9,102 nucleotides of DNA from Endozoicomonadaceae bacterium (GTDB lineage: Bacteria; Pseudomonadota; Gammaproteobacteria; Pseudomonadales; Endozoicomonadaceae). Positions 1-5,439 of the stretch are shown one piece after another. The stretch covers positions 1-9,102 of the forward strand of contig JAGLCE010000009.1 in assembly GCA_023146365.1 (NCBI GenBank), written 5' to 3'. A program made the position numbers and the translations under genes. Position 1 is the stretch's first letter, and every line of letters starts with the position of its first letter. The notes beneath the pieces are model-generated. The model had not been told where the DNA came from. It saw only the letters and a program-made list of their open reading frames with translations, and searched no databases.

Positions 1-25
1 CCAGTAGCCAGTAGCCAGTAGCCAG
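1..25. repeat. 7-bp tandem repeat (CCAGTAG) at the window edge
   Basis: Three perfect copies of CCAGTAG followed by CCAG run from the first base, so the array may begin outside the window. No gene is visible around it. The AGTAG core recurs in the palindromic repeats upstream of the PTS genes near 8107-8133, which may be coincidence or a genome-wide simple-repeat tendency. Confidence 0.8.
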
Positions 26-101
26 CGACAGCCCTGTTATCGTACGTACTGCTACTCAATAGGGTTAGGCTCTTTGGTGGACGCGACGTTTGGTCGAGTG
101 C

Positions 102-133
102 AGTTATTTTATGGAGTTATTTTATGGAGTTAT
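102..133. repeat. 13-bp tandem repeat in the tRNA upstream region
   Basis: The unit AGTTATTTTATGG occurs at 102-114 and 115-127, followed by a partial copy AGTTAT at 128-133. The AT-rich array lies about 70 bp upstream of the tRNA promoter -35 box. No coding frame of substance covers it. The rest of 1-199 shows no gene that I can support. Confidence 0.8.
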
Positions 134-199
134 GGTGAGATTAACTGATTGAATGGTCACAATGAGTATATTCCGTAATTAAATTGAGGATGGTTGCTC

Positions 200-228
200 T
201 TGACAGCGGTAGCGGGTCTCCTTAGAAT
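200..228 (+). promoter_or_regulatory. sigma70 promoter of the tRNA operon
   Basis: A perfect -35 box TTGACA (200-205) is followed after exactly 17 bp by the -10 box TAGAAT (223-228). The expected start of transcription is near 235-237, about 55 bases before the first tRNA. The discriminator after the -10 box (TTGCTCCCG) is rich in G and C, which in enterobacterial stable-RNA promoters goes with stringent (ppGpp) control. That regulation is inferred, not shown. An AT-rich stretch at about 174-186 upstream could act as an UP element. Confidence 0.8.
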
Positions 229-291
229 TTGCTCCCGTTCACATCGGTTACCGTAATGTCATTATGGAAGCAGACTCGAACAATACGGGAC

Positions 292-367
<76 letters not shown>

Positions 368-382
368 GATTCAAGAATTTGA

Positions 383-458
383 GTCCCCTTCGTCTAGAGG
401 CCTAGGACACTGCCCTTTCACGGCAGTAACAGGGGTTCGAACCCCCTAGGGGACGCCA
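383..458 (+). tRNA. tRNA-Glu(UUC)
   Basis: A full cloverleaf of 76 nt includes the encoded CCA. The acceptor stem GTCCCCT pairs with AGGGGAC, with G as discriminator base. The anticodon stem CTGCC/GGCAG encloses the loop CTTTCAC with anticodon TTC at 417-419. The T-arm reads GGGGTTCGAACCCC. An Ala-Glu pairing is common in gammaproteobacterial tRNA clusters. An 80-base spacer with two possible small hairpins (CTTGA/TCAAG at about 463-481 and GATGCC/GGCATC at about 505-528) precedes the next tRNA and may help processing. Confidence 0.97.
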
Positions 459-538
459 ATTTGCTTGAGTCGATGATTCAAGTGATTTGATGGTTTCAAG
501 ATCGGATGCCGGTCATCGATATGGCATCACTGTTTTAA

Positions 539-614
<76 letters not shown>

Positions 615-615
615 A

Positions 616-642
616 AAAAAAACCGGTTTAGGCGGATTTTTT
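616..642. terminator. possible bidirectional rho-independent terminator
   Basis: An A tract, CCG (623-625), a seven-base loop, CGG (633-635) and a T tract (637-642) make a hairpin with one A-A mismatch directly after tRNA-Gly. Read on the minus strand, the same sequence ends in nine T residues, so it could also stop transcription arriving from pgi. The GC core is only three pairs, so the hairpin is weak. I see no better terminator between pgi and the tRNAs. Confidence 0.45.
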
Positions 643-741
643 ATCTACAGATGGTTCTCAAATCCATTCATCCAATGAGGTTGTCTGAGTCGTGTCATAG
701 GCTCCTTTAGGCATCTTTTGTTTTTTAAACCGAACCGTGGT

Positions 742-829
742 GAACTTGCTTGTGAACTGACTTGCTTGTGAACTGACTTGCTTGTGAACTGACTTGCTTG
801 TGAACTGACTTGCTTGCGAACTGACTTGC
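742..829. repeat. 16-bp tandem repeat array between tRNA-Gly and pgi
   Basis: The unit GAACTGACTTGCTTGT is repeated at 754, 770, 786 and 802, the last with one T-to-C change. It is flanked by a 12-base copy lacking four bases (742-753) and a partial copy at 818-829. The near identity of the copies points to recent expansion by slippage or unequal recombination. Minus-strand frames across it are repetitive (SKSVHKQVSSQAS-like), overlap the pgi 3' end and have no ribosome binding site, so I do not call a gene. It lies in the likely 3' untranslated region of the pgi transcript. Confidence 0.92.
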
Positions 830-864
830 AAAGTCCGCAAGAAGTCACTGTTTTATAGACGTTT

Positions 865-2550
865 TTATGGTTTTTGATGGGCTTGACGGAAGCGCTGAAT
901 CCACGCATTCAATCCTTGATCGCCAGTGTCACATTCGGTATTGCCATTGAGTTGCTGAAAGATTTGATCACCTAATACCTTGCCCAATTCAACACCGAAC
1001 TGATCGAAACTATTAATGCCCCAAATGACACCCTGAACAAATACTTTGTGCTCATAGAGAGCAATCAGTGCGCCCAATGTTTCAGGGTTCAAGCTCTCCA
1101 TCACCAATAATGATACCGGTTTGTTGCCTGGGATTGTTTTGTGTGGTGCCAACTTATCGATATCGTCCTGATTAAGGCCTTGAGTTGATAATTCGTTTCT
1201 GACCGTCTCTTCAGAGCAGCCGAAGGCCAGCGCTTGGCTCTGTGCCAGCGCATGGGCAAATAGCCAGCTTTGTTGTGAACCGATCGGATTATGACTGACC
1301 ATGGGGGCGATGATGTCAACGGGGATTAGACGCGTTCCCTGGTGGAGTAGCTGGTGATAAGCATGCTGGCCATTGGTGCCGACGCCTCCCCATATCACCG
1401 GTCCGGTCTGGAATGTGACTGGCTGACCGTTCACTGTGACTCGCTTGCCATTGCTCTCCATGTCCATTTGCTGAAGGTGAGAGGGAAAGGATTCGAGGTC
1501 GCTAGCGTAGGGTAGAACAGAGTGGCTCTGTGCACCGAAATAATTGCTATACCAGATACCCAGTAAAGCCATGATGACAGGCATGTTCTTCTCTGCCGGT
1601 GCGACGCGGAAATGCTCGTCCATGGAGTGGGCGCCACGAAGGAGTTGTTCAAATACCGTGAAGCTGGTGAGTAGGGGAATGATCATGCCAATGGCTGACC
1701 AGAGTGAGTAACGACCACCCACCCAATCCCAAAGAGGGAAAATGTTCTCTGGATCAATGCCAAAACGGGTCGCTTTCTCGATGTTGTTTGAAACCGCGAT
1801 GAAGTGGCGGTGACTCTCTGATTCAGGCATGCCTTGTTCCAGCATCCACGCCTTGGCCGATTCGGCGTTAACGCGAGTTTCCAGTGTGCTGAAGGATTTT
1901 GAGGCAATGATGAAGAGCGTGCTTTCTGGATCAACGGCTTTTAGTGTTGCCGTCAGATCGGCTGGATCGACATTGACGACGAAATAAGGGGTAAGGTCAC
2001 TCCTATGGTATGGACGCAGACCATCCAGCACCGTTTTGAGACCTAGATAGGAGCCACCAATGCCAATATTGACGATGTGGCGTATGGGTTTACCAGTGTA
2101 GCCTGTCCAATCGCCAGCATGAATAGTCTGGCATAGTGTGCGAATCTTTGCCAAAGTCTCTCGAATGAGAGGCATGACATCGGTGCCGTCTACAGAGACT
2201 GAGCGGTTGCTTTGATTTCTCAGTGCAGTGTGAAGAACAGCACGGTTTTCAGAGAAGTTGATCTTATCGCCGCAGAACATAGCCTCTCGATGGCTATTTA
2301 ATGCTGCTTCCTCGGTGAGGATGAACAGATTAGACATGCACTTTGGTGTGACAAGGTGTCGAGAGTAATCCAGGTAAAGCCCCGCAGCTTCAACGGTATA
2401 TTGTCGATAGCGTTCGGGATTCTGCTCAATTAATGCAGATAGGGAGGTTTGCGCCAGATGATGACGGTGCTCCTCCAGTGATGCGGAAGCTGCATATTGA
2501 ATGAGCGGTGAGCGTAGGTTAGTCGGGTATGCGTTAGAGGGTGTATTCAT
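865..2550 (-). CDS. pgi: glucose-6-phosphate isomerase
   Basis: Pgi interconverts glucose-6-phosphate and fructose-6-phosphate in the cytoplasm, linking the glucose-6-phosphate made by the upstream PTS genes to glycolysis. The 561-residue product is close to the usual length of about 550. Counted from the ATG at 2550, it shows the SIS-fold phosphosugar motifs NIGIGGSYLG (about 161-170) and SKSFST (about 217-222), family signature 1 with GGRYSLWSAIG (about 278-288), and signature 2 with SFDQFGVELGK ending at lysine 524. The catalytic glutamate (MDMESNGK, about 365), histidine (GQHAYHQ, about 396) and lysine 524 are all present. A GTG five codons upstream (2565) is an alternative start; neither has a convincing ribosome binding site. 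A TATACT at 2592-2597 could be a -10 box for its own promoter, but no good -35 box accompanies it. It is the last gene of the minus-strand set and convergent with the tRNAs. Confidence 0.97.
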   Translation of the reverse strand: MNTPSNAYPTNLRSPLIQYAASASLEEHRHHLAQTSLSALIEQNPERYRQYTVEAAGLYLDYSRHLVTPKCMSNLFILTEEAALNSHREAMFCGDKINFSENRAVLHTALRNQSNRSVSVDGTDVMPLIRETLAKIRTLCQTIHAGDWTGYTGKPIRHIVNIGIGGSYLGLKTVLDGLRPYHRSDLTPYFVVNVDPADLTATLKAVDPESTLFIIASKSFSTLETRVNAESAKAWMLEQGMPESESHRHFIAVSNNIEKATRFGIDPENIFPLWDWVGGRYSLWSAIGMIIPLLTSFTVFEQLLRGAHSMDEHFRVAPAEKNMPVIMALLGIWYSNYFGAQSHSVLPYASDLESFPSHLQQMDMESNGKRVTVNGQPVTFQTGPVIWGGVGTNGQHAYHQLLHQGTRLIPVDIIAPMVSHNPIGSQQSWLFAHALAQSQALAFGCSEETVRNELSTQGLNQDDIDKLAPHKTIPGNKPVSLLVMESLNPETLGALIALYEHKVFVQGVIWGINSFDQFGVELGKVLGDQIFQQLNGNTECDTGDQGLNAWIQRFRQAHQKP

Positions 2551-2669
2551 GTATGGACTTATCACTTGGCAATGGATGACAGCGAGACCTTAGTATAACC
2601 CGTGACTTTAGCCACTCTTATTGAGCTTTTCGCATATTACAAAGCTTAATAGGGCGTTTAACACTCTTA

Positions 2670-2727
2670 ATTAGTGCTGATTATGATTAATACTGGTGAT
2701 TAGTGCTGATTATGATTAATACTGGTG
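2670..2727. repeat. 29-bp tandem duplication between cof and pgi
   Basis: Two identical 29-base copies occupy 2670-2698 and 2699-2727. A degraded run of the same words (GATGATGAGTGCTGGTGATGCTGA) follows up to the cof stop codon. Each copy holds TTATGATTAA and GTGCTGATTATG. It lies about 120 bp upstream of pgi in a gap otherwise without genes, so it could affect a pgi promoter or the cof-pgi message. That is speculation. Confidence 0.92.
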
Positions 2728-2754
2728 ATGATGAGTGCTGGTGATGCTGAGGTT

Positions 2755-3582
2755 TCACAGCACTGCAGTTACACTGGAAGAGTGGAGTAAAAAGTTTTTT
2801 TCCAGATAAGCGGCAACCGCTTCATTCGCATTAGTGCCGATCACCTCATGTTCAGGTAGCCGGTGTTTAAGGCGATCGCTTGCATTCTCCATAATCAGAC
2901 CTTGACCTGCTGCTGTCAGCATGTCGATGTCATTCATGCCATCCCCAAACGCGATACATTGCTGCTCCGTTAGATCGAGGGAGCGGACTATTTGTTGTAG
3001 TGCAGCCCCTTTGTTGATACCTGCTGCCATCACCTCAATACACCAGGGCATTGAGCAGACGATGGTGACCTGTTCGCCAAATCGTGCTTGCAGTTGATAC
3101 TCATAACTCGCTATTTGAGCGGTGTCCTGGCAGCAGAGAAATAGTTTGGTCAATGCGGTGTGGGGGAGTTGATCGAGTGTGTAGCGATAACGAGGCAACG
3201 GTGTTCCTTGATGGTAAGGTATGAGGTTTTCATCCTCCTTATTAAAGTACCAGCCTGTGTCATTGTATAAATGAACTGTGACATGGGGTTTATCCATCAG
3301 GAAGGTAATTATTTCATGGGCAATCGCTGAGGGAATGTCGCGGTGAAATAATCTGTTATTGTTGTCATCGGTGATACGGGCACCGTTAGCGGTAATCATG
3401 AAGGCTGGAATGTCAGCCTGTTTTAGAAAGTATGACACTTCAATGGCATGGCGGCCGGTGGCCAGAACCAGTCTGTGTCCGCGTTGATGTAGCTGCTTCA
3501 AAACCTTGGTTGTATACGCTCCCAGTTGATGCTCTGGGGTAAGAAGTGTGCCATCTAGATCAGATACAATCAGTGGTAACAT
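2755..3582 (-). CDS. cof: Cof-type HAD-IIB family phosphatase
   Basis: This is a 275-residue cytoplasmic HAD-superfamily hydrolase. Motif I is DLDGT with nucleophile Asp8 and acid/base Asp10. Motif II is the Thr in ATGR (about 42). Motif III is Lys191 in NKGAAL. Motif IV is GDGMNDIDML (213-222) with Asp214 and Asp218. The segment between motifs II and III is a C2-type cap. From memory, the sequence follows E. coli Cof closely, for example ATGRHA.E, ITANGARI, the NDTGWY cap motif and the GNA/ENA...L...LP...VIG tail. Cof removes phosphate from the thiamin intermediate HMP-PP and, in vitro, from sugar phosphates. The neighbourhood suggests control of sugar phosphates, but the substrate cannot be read from sequence. 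The gene starts 76 bp after ptsG with a weak GAGAG ribosome binding site, so it probably belongs to the same transcript. Confidence 0.9.
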   Translation of the reverse strand: MLPLIVSDLDGTLLTPEHQLGAYTTKVLKQLHQRGHRLVLATGRHAIEVSYFLKQADIPAFMITANGARITDDNNNRLFHRDIPSAIAHEIITFLMDKPHVTVHLYNDTGWYFNKEDENLIPYHQGTPLPRYRYTLDQLPHTALTKLFLCCQDTAQIASYEYQLQARFGEQVTIVCSMPWCIEVMAAGINKGAALQQIVRSLDLTEQQCIAFGDGMNDIDMLTAAGQGLIMENASDRLKHRLPEHEVIGTNANEAVAAYLEKNFLLHSSSVTAVL

Positions 3583-3658
3583 AACGCTCTCTCAGTGATG
3601 AATCATAATCGCCGGGTACCCATGTACTGCTTTTCATGGTGATACACAGTGGCAGTTA

Positions 3659-5434
3659 TCAAGCGCACGTTTTATTGAGATGTTGGTTGAGTGTCTGTCC
3701 CCACGATAAGGCAGTCTGTTCACTGACTAATAGGTGAATGATGTTCTTGTTACAGAACATGATGTTGTGAATACCCGCTTGTTGCAGCTTGTCACGATCG
3801 GGGTGCGTGGCTTTGGCTAGTTCAATTTTTATACGTGTCAGGGCGCAGGTCTTGGCTGACAAAATGTTATCACTGCCACCAAGCATACGGATAACATCAA
3901 GGACCTTGTTGTCAGGAATGGCCTGTAATTTGTCGGTTGTCGTCAACGGTTTTTCTGAGCTATCGATGTTGCTGCTTTCAGGTATATCCAAGGTCTGATG
4001 ATGCTTCAAATAATGTTCCATATCGGTTTTAATGTTGTCGGAGTTGGTGCCAAAAATGGCTTGGACGCCTCTGCCGATACGCATAACGCCGGTTGCACCG
4101 AGTTGCTTCAGACGTGCATCATCAACTTTATGGGAGTTTTTAACGGCAATGCGTAGCCGAGTGATACAGGCATCTAGACTGGTGATATTGTTGGGGCCAC
4201 CGAAGGCGGTGATTAATTCACCCGCTAGTGCATCGGGACTGGTGTTAATAATGGATTTTGAGACATCTTCACGCCCAGGTGTTTTCATATTCAGCCACAC
4301 AATGGCCGTGCGAAATATGACGTAATAGAGTGCAGCGAACGCCAAACCGAGGATAATAATCCCCCACCCATTGGTAGAATTCCCATAGAGCAATGAAAAA
4401 TCAATAAAGCCATGCGAAAACGTCATGCCATGTTTAATGCCCAGAGTGATACAGGTGAAGTAGGCTAATCCTGATAACAGGGTATGAATGCCATACAGGA
4501 CTGGGGCGACAAACAGAAATGAGAATTCAATCGGTTCGGTGATTCCGGTCAGGAATGAGGTCAGTGCGGCGGAGATCATGATGCTGCCAATGCGAGCGCG
4601 GTTTTCTGGCTTGGCAGTGTGCCAGATGGCAATAGCCGCAGCTGGAAGGCCAAACATCTTGAATAGATAGCCACCGGCCATGTTTCCAGCACTGGGGTCG
4701 CCAGCCACATAGCGAGCGATCTCACCCGTAAACTCCTTGCCGGTTTTCGGATCGATATATTGACCCACTTCAAAAAAGAAAGGTACGTTCCAGATGTGAT
4801 GCAGCCCAAAAGGGATCAATGCTCGTTCGACGATGCCATAAATGGTAAATGCTGCGGCTGGGTTTTCATTGGCAGACCAGTTGGAAAATAATTGGATAGT
4901 GTAGCTGATCATGGGCCATATCAGTGAAAGAACGCCCGCAACAGCGATGGCGGCAAATGCCGTAACAATGGGTACGAACCGTTTTCCTGCAAAAAAACCG
5001 AGGTAGATTGGCAGTTGTATTCGGTAATAACGGTTAAATAGCACGCTAGCGATGCCGCCGATAATGATGCCGCCCATGACACCCGTGTCGATAGATTGGA
5101 TGCCAATAATGAGCGTGGTTTCCATGTCCATTGCGGTAGCAAATACACCGAGGACGGCAGTCATGACGGCATAGCCGACCAAGGCTGACAAGGCTGCAAC
5201 GCCATCGTTATCGGTAAAACCCAGTGCGACACCCATGGCAAAAATCAGCGCAAGGTTTTTGAAAATGGCACCACCGGCTTGTGCCATGATGTCGTTAATG
5301 ATATCCGGAATGAGCGAGAATTCGGCAGAACCGATACCCAGAAAAATACCGGCTGCTGGTAATACGGCGACCGGCAGCATGAGCGATTTGCCAATTTTTT
5401 GCAGGTTGATGAACGCGCTCTGTGCAATCGTCAT
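3659..5434 (-). CDS. ptsG: glucose-type PTS permease EIICB with an additional C-terminal EIIB domain
   Basis: This membrane permease imports a sugar and phosphorylates it during transport. The EIIC part (about residues 8-385) is hydrophobic with roughly ten membrane segments. It carries the PtsG-like motifs GFTDNDGVAAL, YLGFFAGKRFVPI, FGLHHIWNVPF and the sugar-binding GITEPIEFSF with Glu300. These read closer to glucose PtsG than to N-acetylglucosamine NagE, where the histidine motif is GLHQVLNT. The linker LNMKTPGRED leads to EIIB (about 400-480), with the phosphorylated Cys423 in LDACITRLR and the GVQAIFGT motif. After a polar linker (about 481-503) comes a second EIIB-like unit (about 504-591) with Cys530 in KTCALTRIKIEL but no GVQxIFG. 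At 591 residues the protein is over 100 longer than E. coli PtsG (about 477). No EIIA is attached; the upstream fusion protein supplies it. Glucose is the best substrate call, with N-acetylglucosamine the main alternative. Confidence 0.93.
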   Translation of the reverse strand: MTIAQSAFINLQKIGKSLMLPVAVLPAAGIFLGIGSAEFSLIPDIINDIMAQAGGAIFKNLALIFAMGVALGFTDNDGVAALSALVGYAVMTAVLGVFATAMDMETTLIIGIQSIDTGVMGGIIIGGIASVLFNRYYRIQLPIYLGFFAGKRFVPIVTAFAAIAVAGVLSLIWPMISYTIQLFSNWSANENPAAAFTIYGIVERALIPFGLHHIWNVPFFFEVGQYIDPKTGKEFTGEIARYVAGDPSAGNMAGGYLFKMFGLPAAAIAIWHTAKPENRARIGSIMISAALTSFLTGITEPIEFSFLFVAPVLYGIHTLLSGLAYFTCITLGIKHGMTFSHGFIDFSLLYGNSTNGWGIIILGLAFAALYYVIFRTAIVWLNMKTPGREDVSKSIINTSPDALAGELITAFGGPNNITSLDACITRLRIAVKNSHKVDDARLKQLGATGVMRIGRGVQAIFGTNSDNIKTDMEHYLKHHQTLDIPESSNIDSSEKPLTTTDKLQAIPDNKVLDVIRMLGGSDNILSAKTCALTRIKIELAKATHPDRDKLQQAGIHNIMFCNKNIIHLLVSEQTALSWGQTLNQHLNKTCA

Positions 5435-5439
5435 AATTA

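Noticed and set aside
742..829. CRISPR array
   Set aside because: The units are 16 bases with no unique spacers between them, so it is a simple tandem repeat.
645..908. Repetitive minus-strand frames (SKSVHKQVSSQAS repeats)
   Set aside because: They are translations of the 16-bp tandem array, overlap the pgi 3' end and lack a ribosome binding site.
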